Shown piece after piece: positions 53,516 through 64,000 of a stretch of 64,000 nt of DNA (position 1 is the first letter of the stretch; every line of letters begins with the position of its first letter). The translations under genes and the position numbers were made by a program. The DNA comes from Kryptolebias marmoratus (lineage: Eukaryota; Chordata; Actinopteri; Cyprinodontiformes; Rivulidae): contig NC_051433.1 of NCBI RefSeq assembly GCF_001649575.2, positions 24,475,229-24,539,228 of the forward strand, read 5' to 3'. The notes below the pieces were generated by a model. That model made no database searches, had not been told where the DNA came from, and saw only the letters and a program-made list of their open reading frames with translations.

Positions 53516-54609
53516 TTTTTTTTTTGTTTTTTTTTTTATAGGTCACCTAAAATCTCACCACAATGTGCCACAAGTAGCTTGGGCATCACTTCTAAACAGA
53601 AGATCATTAATGCTTTAATTCAGCTTCATGTAAATCAGAAGAAGGAATTCTCTCAATAAGTGGCCATTAATTTCTTACATGAAAACGCAGATTTGACCAT
53701 TCCCCAGGAGCAAACCTATCAACACATCCTGGAATCATACAGCATTAAAATAGTAGATATTTGGATCACATATAAAAGGATATGTCACCTTAAAACTTAA
53801 AGCAGATTGCAGATCGTCTAAAGGTATTTTTAATATGGTTTCAACATTTAAAGTCGCTCCAACAAAGAATTAGCATGAATTATGAATCACTGAACACACA
53901 AAAAATATGTTTTAGAGAAGAGAACACTAGGTGAGAAAAAAATTGGAGAGACATGTACTTGATTAATCAAAAATTAGAGTTATTTTGATTTGATTGAGCA
54001 AGACTAAATTTGGTTAGAAATTTAAAAGGACAATTTGGGATTTGAAGGTCAGAAAAAAAAGGACACACAGTAACAAGGTGGCACCAGATCAAATCATGAT
54101 CCAAATGTGCATTGAATCAGAAATGTCCCACTGATGTAAAAAGAAAAAAGGGGGTGTTTCTTACATAAGGAAGACTAAAGGTTGGTGGTCTTTATCTGGA
54201 CCGGAGCCTCTTTAGGTGGAGTTAGAACATCTGGGCTTTTCGAACATCTCCAAGCATCTCCAGACTGAAACAGCTGCCTCCTCATCAGTTAATGAATGAC
54301 CACACTGGAATGTCAGACTCTTCTTGGTGCCAACACTTAAACCAATGAGACCTTCTCAGCCCAAACTGTATCGTCTAACAGCTGGGGAGAAACACTTTTA
54401 GCCCAAAGATAATAAAAAAAAATAGCACAACAAGCATAAAACCTGTGGTGGGATTTCCCAGACTTAATAGCTAGAGCTGGTAATTAGTTATTCATGTCTT
54501 ATTGTTGTCTGGTAATAGATAATAAAAAAAAGACTTGTAGCCAGCCATAAATCACAAAGCTTGGGTTGGGTTAGCGTTAAGGAGGAGTAATCAGTTATAC
54601 TCCAGCAGA
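53516..54609. other. Intergenic, no recognised gene
   Basis: T-run at 53513-53539; otherwise AT-rich sequence with no recognised element. Confidence 0.5.
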
Positions 54610-54614
54610 CACAG

Positions 54615-55194
54615 TGTCACAGTTTCTCTGTTCCTGCCACGCCTCCTGTCACAGTTTCTCTGTTCCTGCCACGCCTCCTGGTTTCATGCCACAGCAATCA
54701 GCCATATCCTGTTCACCTGTTCCTGGCCCTACTTAAGATCACTTTCCACCTCTCTCCAGTGCCAGATTATTGAGTGGTTTTCCAAGTCCATGCCTGATCT
54801 CTCGTTCCTGACCTCTTGCCTGACCCTCAACTCTCGATCCTTGCCTGAAAACCGCTTCTGACTCTGACCCCTGGCATCCAACCTCGTTTCTGCTATCTGG
54901 ACTTCACCTCTTGGTTCGTATGGATTTGGATTTGTCTTCTGCTCTCTGACATCCCGGCTTTGACCCTTCGCCTGTCTCTGGACTCTCCCATTAGCCTGCT
55001 CCCCTCTCTGAAAGACCTCCCCCTTTTCAGCTCACAATCCTTGGTGGTCTTACCTGCCCAGAGGTCTCTCCTGTTGCACGAAGAGCATGTCGTTCTGGGA
55101 ACTAGCGTCTCTCTTAGCCACTTAGAGACAATAAAAACTTTAAAACTTTGCTGGTGTTTGTCTACTCTGAATCCAAACACACAGAGCCTTGTCA
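54615..55194 (+). mobile_element. Solo LTR (plus strand) with an internal duplication at its 5' end
   Basis: 580 bp from TGTCACAG to CCTTGTCA, flanked by the 5-bp repeat cacag (54610-54614 and 55195-55199). A TATA-like tacttaag lies at ~54730 and AATAAA at 55130-55135, 60 nt before the end. The first 32 bp are repeated at once (54615-54646, 54647-54678). No internal retroelement region adjoins. Confidence 0.82.
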
Positions 55195-55199
55195 CACAG

Positions 55200-56278
55200 A
55201 GGATGAAGCTGAGCGTGAACTACCAGCTGCTCTCTTATCAGACTGAAACATGGAGACGAGAGATAAACTCGTGAAGTATTGAGCCGGACAAATAACTTGA
55301 ACTGAAGACACTACACCCCCTTTCACACAAAGGGTGGGGGTGGGGATAGTTTCTGTTTGTCTAGCTCTGGTAAGAATCACTGAACAAGTCTGTAAAGCTG
55401 TAAATGAAAACACTGAATTCATGTTCCCATTGCCCTGCTGTTGTTGCCTCACCTTCCATCAAGCGTGTTTTAACAGACAGCCGAAGCTGCCTCTGTCCTC
55501 AGTAATGCGGAGCTGAGCTGCTAACTGAAGGATGATGTCGAGCTGACAGTGCAGCCCCCCCCTCCAACAGATGGTAAGAGTCCGCAGTCAGAGAAATAAA
55601 CCGAAAGACATCAATAGCATTATGTCAGATGGTAGTTTTTGAGCTGATGGGACTACTTTTCTCTGACTGCGGAAGAGCAGTTTACTGCTAACAGAGTCTG
55701 CCTGAGAGGGAAAGGCTGTCATAAAGCCATTCCTCAGTGCTCAGCAGTGTCAGATCTGGACAGCGAGGCTCACTGCTGACTGGTTTGTACTACGTTAATG
55801 TCAGACTTACAGATTGCTGCCCTACTTAGGTTCTGTCATGGAGCCCAAACAGACAGGGTCTTCCTTTGGCCTCGGGACCTCCTCCTGTCAGTACTGGGAG
55901 TTGGCAGGTAGACCTAAGGAGCTTTCTGAACGCTGCTCTTTAAAAAGTAGTTCAACGACAAAACCTTTAATAACCTCGTGTCAAACGTTGCTTTATGTTC
56001 TTAGAATCTGCAGCACCAACTGATCATGTTGAAGTTGAAGGTATCGTGTATCCAGTGCTGAACTCGGGCTCTATGTCGCCCTGAATTACGTTTCAAAAAG
56101 CCACGAGGAAAACACTTTACGTTGATCAGTAGCTGCATTTTGATGTTGAGGTGGCTTCATGTGAAAACAGCGAAGCAGCAGAACTTAAAAATCCTACTTT
56201 GGGCCTAATTTACTGGACAAGCAGAAGCCGTTGGCCACTCTGCCTTCCTTTTATGAGTTTGGAGCAGACCGAGCACTA
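55200..56278. other. Intergenic, no recognised gene
   Basis: A poly-C run at ~55555. No gene or transposon recognised. Confidence 0.5.
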
Positions 56279-56590
56279 AGTGGTGGAGCAGTCTGTCAGC
56301 ACTGTTGCCCTGCTGCAGGGAGGATCTGGGTTTGAGTCCCTGCTGGGACCTTTCTGCATGTTCTCCCTGGGAGTGAATGGGTTTCAGGGTTCTCTGGTTT
56401 CCTCCCACAGGCACAAATCATACATGTTAGGTTAAATGGCCACTCTAAACTGTCTCTGTGGCCCTGTGATGGACTGCAAACCTGCCCAGGGTGTACCCCC
56501 ACCTCTTGCCTGTTTGAAATACTGTAGGTAACAGCTCTCCATGACCCAGAACAGGTACATACAGGTTATAAAGCAAATGGATGGATGGGT
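56279..56590 (+). repeat. Fish SINE-like repeat
   Basis: Blocks aggatctgggtttgagtccc (B-box-like), gggacctttctgcatgttct, tttcctcccacaggcacaaa, ctgtgatggactgcaaacct and a ggatggatggg tail. The same order is seen in part at 22772-22905 and 39340-39580. Confidence 0.75.
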
Positions 56591-56859
56591 TAGTCTGAAA
56601 TATTTGACACTTAAACCCATATTAGTAAAGCTTTCTCCTCTAAGCTGGAGTGTCCCTTTCTGTCTGAATGCAATGCTGAAAAATGCTTGCCAAATATCAA
56701 CCTATTATGATGCCATAGAAGGGTTAAAGGCAAAAAAAGAGAAAGATTTAGCATGTCAGTTTTTTTTTCTTCTTTAATTCTTCTTTTACTTGTGTGGTTA
56801 TGCTTTTCTCAACACCTCTTACAAATGACAAACTCCAACAACATTTCAAAGCTCATGAT

Positions 56860-57681
56860 ATATCAACCAATAATTTATTACGCCTCTCATTTTACAAGGC
56901 TCATATTGCGTGTCTACCTAAGGATTTGTAAAACTGCTTTTCTGCTCAATACATGAAATCCTACAAAAGCAAAAGCAACTATATGTGCACCTAAACAAAT
57001 ACAGATGCTTCAGTATCAACAATGTCGGAAAAAATCTTTCTATAAATGTACATACAGTCACAATAATATGACTTGATGTTCACTGCATCATGTAACAGAT
57101 GGAACATCGCTGGTGGCTTTTAAACTTTGGGAAATCAGCACCATTTAAGAGGATTGCAAACAGAAAAAATGTCAATTTCTTACAAAAATTAGATTCTTTA
57201 ATTTACAAAAAAATCCTTTCAAAAAGGGTTATGTGTTTTCTACCTTACAGGGAAAATAGTATTGTTTTGTTAAAAGTGTAATAGTAAAATACTGATCAGA
57301 ACGATATATAATTACATGGTACAAACAAAATAATGTAAATAGTGTAAATGCTGGCTGTTAAAGTATGGCACACAATCTTTACACAGTTTCAAAAACCTTT
57401 CCAAACAGTCAAATATGGTGTTTCTTTTTTCCTAAAAATATCCAAAAAAGAGCAAGCACAAAAGTAGAAAAGGTTAATGAAAAAAATGTTTTCAAAAGCA
57501 TCCATATACAGACAAATCTCACTCAGCCAAATCCAGTCCTCTTAATGAACCTCTTCACTGCTGCAATGAAAATATTTCTCCAGAAAAAAACGTTCCTTAT
57601 TTCTTATTTACACAAAATTGTCACATCGACTGAGGCAGGAGTCTCTTCCTCAGCTGGTACCGTTCCGTGTCCAGTCTGTCC
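56860..57681 (-). other. pdzrn3: Probable pdzrn3 3' UTR
   Basis: AT-rich sequence after the pdzrn3 stop. On the minus strand a candidate AATAAA lies at 56879-56874; the true end cannot be fixed from sequence. Confidence 0.5.
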
Positions 57682-59205
57682 TCAGACTGTGGTCACAGAC
57701 AGCAGAGAGTTGTAAACCCTTGTGCCGTCAGGTGACTTGGTGCCATGGGTCAGCAGTTCCTGAATGGTCATCCAGTTGTCAAATATTTTCTTGTTCCTCT
57801 TTTTCATCATTTTTTTGTGGCTGAGTTCAATGATGTTCGGCTCCTTTTTGTCCTCGGTGCCGCTCTGCTCTTTCAGGCAGTCAGCTCGGCTCTGCTTCAT
57901 GAACTCGCGGCGCTGCTTCTGCTCCTTGGCGCGCACGGCGTGCTGCTTCCTCTCTTCCTTGCTCCAGTAGCGGCCCATCTTGAGCTCGCTGATGGCGTCG
58001 TCGTCCGTGGTCATGCCACTACGCTCCTCGTGAATCCGGAGGGCGCGCTCCCTCAGCAGCTTGTCGCGAACAGGCCGCTTTGTGATGTATCTCGTGCCGT
58101 CGCTGCGGATCTTCACCTTCCACTCCATCTTGGGCTCCAGGTCGCTGGGGCTGATGGGGTCCCGGCACATGCTGACCAGACTCATCTGGCTCTGGGCGTA
58201 CTCCACGGCTGATTTCTGCTGGATCAGCTGCATGTAGCTCTGGTAGTGCTGGGCGTGGGCCGGGATGTGAGCGTGCTTGTAAGGTGAATGGGGCTGGGAA
58301 AAGCTACGTCCGCTCTTACTGGACTCTCCTAGCTTCCTTTCCTTGCTATCTGCCTGCAGTGCTCCATCTTGGTCCTTGGAGGAGCCTCTGCTCCTGCTGG
58401 GCCCACAGGCCTCCTGGACAGGGGATAAGAGGGGCTTGAGCATCTTGCCAACGGAGCTGCTGGAGCCGGAGGGTCCAGCTGGGCACTGGTTTTCTGCTCC
58501 TCGACGGAGGGAGTTATCTGGAGACAATTCTAGAGTGAGGGGAGTGCTGCGGCAGCTCTCGCCAGTGTTGTAGGCACTGGAGCTGTCCTTATCAGATTTC
58601 TCAGGCAGCTCGGAGATATCGGACAGCTCATGGCGCCGAGCGTCGATGCTGGTGTTGTAGTTGCGGAAGCCGCTGTTGTGGAGCATCCACGACTCTCGGC
58701 ACTGCTCCCTCAACTGCTGCATCTTGTGAGCGCGGACGATGTTCAGGCACTCCAGCTCAATGCTGCGCAGCTCCTCGTTTAGCAACTCCAGCTCCTTGTC
58801 CACACCCTCCTCAGCCTGCCCTTCGGCGCCAGCACCCTGACCGTACAGGGCCTGAGCTCCGCTGGTCCTCATCTGACACTTCAGCTCCAGCAGTTCTCGG
58901 AAGCGTTCGCATTCGTCAGCTGGGATGCCCAGAAAGTCTGCGTCGGTGTAGTCTGCCGACATGAAGGACTCGCCGCCGAAGGGCAGGTCAGTGCTGCCGA
59001 GAGTGTCCTGGCTGTAGGTCAGCTTTCTGCAGCTGCCCAGCGTGTTGGAGGCTGTGGTCGTCTGATCATCGGCGAGGTTTTCTTGCTCGGAACTCTCGTC
59101 GTTTCGAGTACTCTCGTCCGTGCGACCGACTCCGCTGTCCTTTTCATGGTGGTTGGAGAGCAGGGTGGCTGTGTCTGTAGTGCCGCCATCCTCCTCATGC
59201 TTCTT
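57682..59205 (-). CDS. pdzrn3: pdzrn3 terminal coding exon (507 residues)
   Basis: Acceptor TTTTTACAG before [20 protein letters not shown], stop at 57684-57682. The reading frame is open across the whole exon, so the Met at 58962 ([10 protein letters not shown]) is internal, not a start. Contains [52 protein letters not shown] and the conserved C-terminus. Confidence 0.97.
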   Translation of the reverse strand, partial: KKHEEDGGTTDTATLLSNHHEKDSGVGRTDESTRNDESSEQENLADDQTTTASNTLGSCRKLTYSQDTLGSTDLPFGGESFMSADYTDADFLGIPADECERFRELLELKCQMRTSGAQALYGQGAGAEGQAEEGVDKELELLNEELRSIELECLNIVRAHKMQQLREQCRESWMLHNSGFRNYNTSIDARRHELSDISELPEKSDKDSSSAYNTGESCRSTPLTLELSPDNSLRRGAENQCPAGPSGSSSSVGKMLKPLLSPVQEACGPSRSRGSSKDQDGALQADSKERKLGESSKSGRSFSQPHSPYKHAHIPAHAQHYQSYMQLIQQKSAVEYAQSQMSLVSMCRDPISPSDLEPKMEWKVKIRSDGTRYITKRPVRDKLLRERALRIHEERSGMTTDDDAISELKMGRYWSKEERKQHAVRAKEQKQRREFMKQSRADCLKEQSGTEDKKEPNIIELSHKKMMKKRNKKIFDNWMTIQELLTHGTKSPDGTRVYNSLLSVTTV

Positions 59206-62200
59206 CTGTAAAAACAGTTGACCCAGTTAGTTACTTATCAAGGCAATTTAGATATTATGGTACTCACCAGGTCCCAAAATTAAGTGCATATGCTAATTAC
59301 AAGAAATGACATATAGCATTGTATCATTCTTTTTGAACAAAAGTTAAGTTAAATGCAGGAACTAATTGCACACATGACTCTTCAGCTTGTAGAACTACCT
59401 TTAGTAGCAATAACTTGATATAACTATTTTCTGTTTTACCTTTAAGTATTGCACATCATCATGGCTTTTGTTCATTGACATTTGCAGACGTTCATTTCTG
59501 CACAGCTCTCTTATAGGAATAGTTTGGTCATTTTTAAACTTACGTTTAGTTAAATACTAATAACTATTACCTTGTTAGCCATGAGATCAGTCATAGAGCA
59601 AAAAGTATAAATAAAGAGCCAAAAGACTTTGCATAGGCTCGGGTAATGGCTAGCCAAACGTGGGCCAGATTTTAAAATCCTTTTTCAGTCTTTCTCAAAA
59701 AGGCCACCCCAGTGTGGAAGAACGCTACATTAGCTTATATTAAACCTCTACGCATTTGCACAACACGGTTCTGGTTTGTTGCTTTTGTCTCAACTGAACA
59801 TAGTTCATGTTATTCCGTGAATGTATGTGTGCTGAGCACACGTAGGCTGTGTATGCTGTATATGCCAGTGAAGCTCAGCCTGCGAATGTATCAGATCGTT
59901 GGAAGTTGAGTAAATCATTGAACTGACTAGACGCCCCGATCGGGCAGACTTCTACATTTGCAGCCTCAGCACCACACAGCCCACACACATTTGTTCAGTT
60001 GAGAAAACAGTGATATATTAAATAAACACACTGTGTCATGCAAAAGCGTGTATAAAGTTTTAATATTGACTAATGTAGTGTTCTTTTATAGTGGTATGTT
60101 GTTTTTGAGAGTGAGTTGTTATATATTGTCAATAATATAATATATATTGTTTGGCTAGCCATTAGCCTAGCCGGGACGAAGACTTTTGCCCCTTTCTTCA
60201 TCCTTTGTGTTTTATGACTGATAAGGTACTAACTGTTGCTAACTATTTGACAGAACATCCCGTCAGAAATGACCAGACTATACCTTCAAGGTCTCACCAC
60301 AGCATATAAATCAGGATGAGCCCTGGTTGGGCCATTGCAGCACCTTCATTCTTTTTTTTCCCAAAAAAATATTTATCAACTCATTATAGACTCAATTACT
60401 GCAAGGTGCCCAGATATGATGGCAGCAAAGAAGCCCTAATAATCAGCCCTCTACCCCCATGCTTAACAGCTGATATGAGGTGCTTGTAGTGAAATGCTCT
60501 GTTTGGTTTCCTCTTACTGTTGTGCTGCACATTATGGCCAAACATCTCCACTCTCGTCTGTAAAAAGAGTCCTTGTTCTAAATGTTTTTTTTAAAGATGT
60601 AACGTTACAAACACAAGTTGTACTGAATTATATCCTAAAAGAAGAGAGGCTTTTCTCAACACCGAAAACTATTAAACATGAATTATCCCAACTGACTGCG
60701 AGTCTTCCGATACAACACACTCTGAATGCGTGCGACTGCGCATGTGTACCTGCACTAGCATGCTGGCAGTGAACTGCATGGCCTGATGGTGCTGCTGCTC
60801 CAGCATGTCCATGTGGAGGTCATCCAGGAAGTCGTTCCTGTCATCGTCCATCCAGCTGTCGTCCAGCTGAGACGCCATGTAGAGGGAAGGGAAGACGCTT
60901 CATTAGATGCAAAAATGAAACCACAAAGTTTTGCTCAAAAGAAAAGGAAATAAAAACAAAACTAGGGTGGGGAGTAGAAGAGGGAATCCTTCAATACACC
61001 TTGAAGGAAATCATAGTTGATTCTAAAGCACTATAAAAGTTCTGTTTGATTGTGCCATGTATTGTTGCTATTAGTCTTTAAGAAATGCACAAAACATACA
61101 AAAATGCTAATTACCTGGATCTCTGGTCTGGCCACCAACAAAGAGATATTCTGGTTGCCCTCAGTGGTCAGCAGCGCCACGGCATCCTCGCGGTTTTGGA
61201 TCTCAACGCCATTTATCTTTAGCAACAAAGCAAAAGCAGATTTACTTTTGTACACAGTAACTGTTTGTACTTTTACACAAGCCAAAAACTGAGGCTCAAA
61301 GCATTACTATGTGTCTCTCTTACCTGTACGATTTTGTCCCCTTCCCTAATTCTGCCGTCCTTTGCGGCGATGCTGTTTGGGTCAATCTAAGGTGAACAGG
61401 AATGTTACATTTAGGAGCCAGGGTAAACATCATCCCTGCTGACAGGCCAATTTGTTCTCATTCTCTTAGTGTTAAAGCAGGTTTAGGCACAACCCTGCAA
61501 CACTCACCTCACTAATGTAAATCCCAGCCTCATCTTCATCATCAGTCCTGTAACAGATGGTCAGGCCAAGTTTATCTTGGATGTTGGCTCGGTACAGATC
61601 CACTTCCTGGTAAGACAAGGCAAAACAGAAATTGACTATTAATATTTTTCAAATGAAGCAGAAAATAGCTGCGGATTTGTGTGAATGTGTTTCTGGACAA
61701 AGTAAATGTGTTGACTAAGAAATGAGACCAGAGAGCAACAGTGATCCATCAATCACTGTAATGAATCTTTCAGCTGGTCGCAGGAAGGCCATTGGCTTTT
61801 CTTAGAGGCCCACTGACAGCATGAAAAATGATGCAGTGGACTGCAGACGACCAGAGTGCCGTTTTTCACTTGTCAGCACCTGTAATCTCACAGATACAGA
61901 TAAAGTTACGAGCAGCGTTGGACTCTGAGGGCAAAGGATCAAGCTTTGCCAGGGTTAACCCCCAAAAACTAAGCTGTAGCAGAATACACTGATGAATCTT
62001 AAAGGAAAACACTCTGGGACAGACACTCTGCCACATGTCAGATAAGACAATTCATACTGCTTTTACTGAAACAGAAACCAATGCAGAATAGAATACAACC
62101 ACCATTTAGTTTTGGGGAAATTTTTGAATGAATTTCACCTAAATTTACATGGTAAATACACCAAAATTATCATATTTCTGATTCTGTCACATAATTGGAA

Positions 62201-63548
62201 GTACAATTCATCCAATATGCAATCACAACAACACTGTTCTGTTAAAAAAAAAAATCCAATTAAACTCTACTGTCAGACAATTTTGCATTTTTGTCGAGCA
62301 ACGTTTCTCCTAAATTTTGAAACTGACACAAAGCACGTCAACTTGAAAATAACTCTGTGTAACACAGGGATTCCCATCTGTCCAGCAACCCACTATACTC
62401 ACTTTGTTAAAGTTGTGCTTAAATACAAACCAAGAGTGTAGGTTATGGCATGCTCATTCAGGACAATTCAATATACTACTGCCGTTTTTCAGTATAAAAC
62501 AAGATTAAATGTTGAACTAGAAGCACTCAGAGAATGCAGACATCCACCAAGGCTATAGGATTATTAGAAAATTGTAGGATCTGGATCACCACCAAAATTA
62601 AATTACTTGGTTTTGTAAGAACCCCAACATTTTCAGAAAATTTAATCAAATTTTCAAGATTTTGAGTAACCTTGCTTACACACAGACAGACACTACTGAG
62701 ACACCTCCTTGGCATAGGTAACCGTTAAAAAGTACTTGAAAAATCTTTTACTTAATATTAACCAATATTTTAGAAATATTTTTTAGGCGGCAGGTGTTAA
62801 TAAAAAACAATTATGATGTACCGGTAAAATAGACTGGATCCCAAAAAAACATCAGAGTTGATCGTCAGACAATTCTTTGTAAACCAGGGTCACTGTTCAA
62901 AGACTGAGGTTTGTGTGCAGCTGCAACACCACGCCTCTAAATAACTTCCTGGAGCTTCACCTATTTGCTCTCAGCTTTATAGTTCCTCTGTTGATGGTAT
63001 TAATATCAGACAATAGGTGACTGAGGTTTAATAACAGAGGGTGTCAGGGTTGGTGGAGGTCAGTAAAGGTGGAACAGAAGCCTTCATATCATAGTCTCAT
63101 CCAGCCATTGTTAGCATCATTAGATCCATCACTGTTGCCCTATTATCTGTGCCATCTAATTATCTACTGGGCCTCCTCTCCATCGCGTAACAGCAGAAGA
63201 TGACTTATTAATCCCTGTCACTAAAAAGTAATGAATTATGTCACCGTTGTGTATCTGCTGGGAACAAAAAAACCCCAAAAAATAGCCACTCTATTCAAGT
63301 CTGGGCCTAGATCTTAGTGTCTGTATGTAGGATGAAGGCTCCACTGATAACTAGGACTTGTGGTTGCTACAAAACACTTCTAGACTGAAGCCACTAGTAT
63401 TTTGCCAGTCTTTTTTTTTTGGAAACCAGCAGACAAATACAAACAGAGGTGAAGTTTTACCTCATATTCCAGCCCCTCACGCTCTATGTCCTGTTGTATG
63501 CCCTCAAGGAAATCGTTGGGGTCAAAGTATGCATGCCCAGGAGGGTGC
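57682..63548 (-). CDS. pdzrn3: pdzrn3, PDZ and RING E3 ubiquitin ligase, 3' part (gene-level entry, partial)
   Basis: Six coding exons on the minus strand join in frame: 63548-63461, 61606-61508, 61386-61324, 61216-61115, 60866-60750 and 59205-57682, about 663 residues. Earlier exons (RING, zinc finger, first PDZ) lie beyond the right edge. PDZRN3 (LNX3) is a cytosolic and junction-associated E3 ligase that binds partners such as MuSK and acts in Wnt signalling and synapse and vessel growth. Seen here: a complete PDZ domain ([10 protein letters not shown] to LLVARPEIQ) with carboxylate-binding loop LGLTI; an acidic [20 protein letters not shown] linker; a coiled-coil-like [18 protein letters not shown]; conserved blocks [20 protein letters not shown] and [20 protein letters not shown]; and the C-terminus SVTTV, a class I PDZ ligand. 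Whether it is pdzrn3a or pdzrn3b cannot be told. Confidence 0.97.
60750..60866 (-). CDS. pdzrn3: pdzrn3 coding exon (39 residues)
   Basis: [20 protein letters not shown], then [19 protein letters not shown]. Acceptor TCTCAG, donor CAG|GTACAC. A Met just upstream (MASQ) lies in the intron and is not a start. Confidence 0.95.
61115..61216 (-). CDS. pdzrn3: pdzrn3 coding exon (end of PDZ)
   Basis: [20 protein letters not shown], then [14 protein letters not shown]; donor CAG|GTAATT. The NREDAVALL helix holds the residue that contacts the ligand in PDZ domains. Confidence 0.96.
61324..61386 (-). CDS. pdzrn3: pdzrn3 coding exon (PDZ middle, 21 residues)
   Basis: [20 protein letters not shown] and Q. 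AAKDGRI-EGD is the standard PDZ turn. Donor CAG|GTAAGA. Confidence 0.96.
61508..61606 (-). CDS. pdzrn3: pdzrn3 coding exon (start of PDZ)
   Basis: [20 protein letters not shown], then [13 protein letters not shown]; the binding loop LGLTI is in this exon. Acceptor TTACCAG, donor GAG|GTGAGT. Confidence 0.96.
61607..63460 (-). other. pdzrn3 intron, no recognised gene
   Basis: AT-rich intron with no transposon or exon recognised. Confidence 0.6.
63461..63548 (-). CDS. pdzrn3: pdzrn3 coding exon (29 residues, first in window)
   Basis: [20 protein letters not shown] and IEREGLEYE after one base of a split codon. The matching segment lies just before PDZ2 in the human protein. Acceptor TTCTCAG, donor GAG|GTAAAA. 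Confidence 0.94.
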
Positions 63549-64000
63549 CTGAGAATAAAAAGGAAAAAAAAAGAGTGTACAATGAACTTTTAAAAACTGG
63601 GGAGAAAATTAGAGAAGCACCCGTCATAATTAGGCCGAAACACACTCCCATATTTGTCAAGTTTGGATTGAATTTCACCCCAGAGCTGGAAAATTAAATG
63701 AGACGTTGAAAGGAAGCAATGTGAACTGAATGAAGAAATGACTTTCAGATCAGATATACTGATAATACACCCAGAGGCTCACTGCAAATTAACATGCCGT
63801 GTTATTAATTTGACTTAAATCAATTACTATCAATATTATTCATTAAAGGGCATCTGATGCGAGTGCAGTGTGTGAAATGTACCCAGTCTCTGAGCTCAAC
63901 GCACACACACACACAACACAGATACAAGCACTTTGGGAATATGCAAATAAAATGAAGTGTCACTTTAATATGCCCTGGAGAGGCTGTCATCTCTAGTGAA
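63549..64000 (-). other. pdzrn3 intron, to the window edge
   Basis: Contains a (CA)n tract at ~63901-63917. No exon recognised. Confidence 0.6.

Noticed and set aside
57745..58212. 155-aa plus-strand ORF
   Set aside because: Antisense shadow of the pdzrn3 terminal exon, which matches its family along its length.

Overview
The window is vertebrate nuclear DNA from a ray-finned (teleost) fish. The evidence is the split gene structure with GT-AG introns, the close similarity of three multi-exon genes to known vertebrate proteins, and the repeats: tRNA-derived SINEs, Tc1/mariner and hAT elements, fish LINE 3' ends with GGAT tails, and many dinucleotide tracts. A percomorph, possibly a killifish or livebearer relative, would fit the repeats, but that is a weak inference.

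Three genes were found. gxylt2 (+, 83-26216) encodes a glucoside xylosyltransferase of the GT8 family. ppp4r2 (+, 29151-37604, all nine coding exons) encodes regulatory subunit 2 of protein phosphatase 4. pdzrn3 (-, last six coding exons at 57682-63548) encodes the C-terminal part of a RING/PDZ E3 ubiquitin ligase and runs off the right edge. Order and orientation match human 3p13 (GXYLT2, PPP4R2, PDZRN3), so this is an old conserved block. The three products work in different processes (xylosylation of O-glucose on Notch-type EGF repeats, PP4 phosphatase targeting, ubiquitin ligation and scaffolding). Nothing in the sequence suggests they are co-regulated.

Layout: 1-27.3 kb is gxylt2 with repeat-filled introns. 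27.3-29 kb is a short intergenic stretch with a T-rich pyrimidine tract. 29-38.7 kb is ppp4r2, whose eighth intron holds a nested transposon and an assembly gap. 38.7-56.8 kb is a gene-free, transposon-rich intergenic region between two convergent genes. 56.8-64 kb is the 3' part of pdzrn3. Assembly gaps lie at 15134-15848, 35583-36539, 40581-40590 and 44936-45097. All four fall inside transposable elements, so no exon is lost to them.

I did not find a new multi-gene system. The observations most worth checking are: an inverted pair of ~1.07-kb transposon copies in the introns flanking in-frame gxylt2 exon 3 (a set-up for exon circularisation or skipping); a reading-phase mismatch between gxylt2 exons 1 and 2 that implies a missed exon or another splice site; an internal core shared by two DNA-transposon families with different terminal repeats; a TA-flanked transposon with perfect 107-nt inverted ends nested in an older element; and two solo LTRs with intact 5-bp target duplications.
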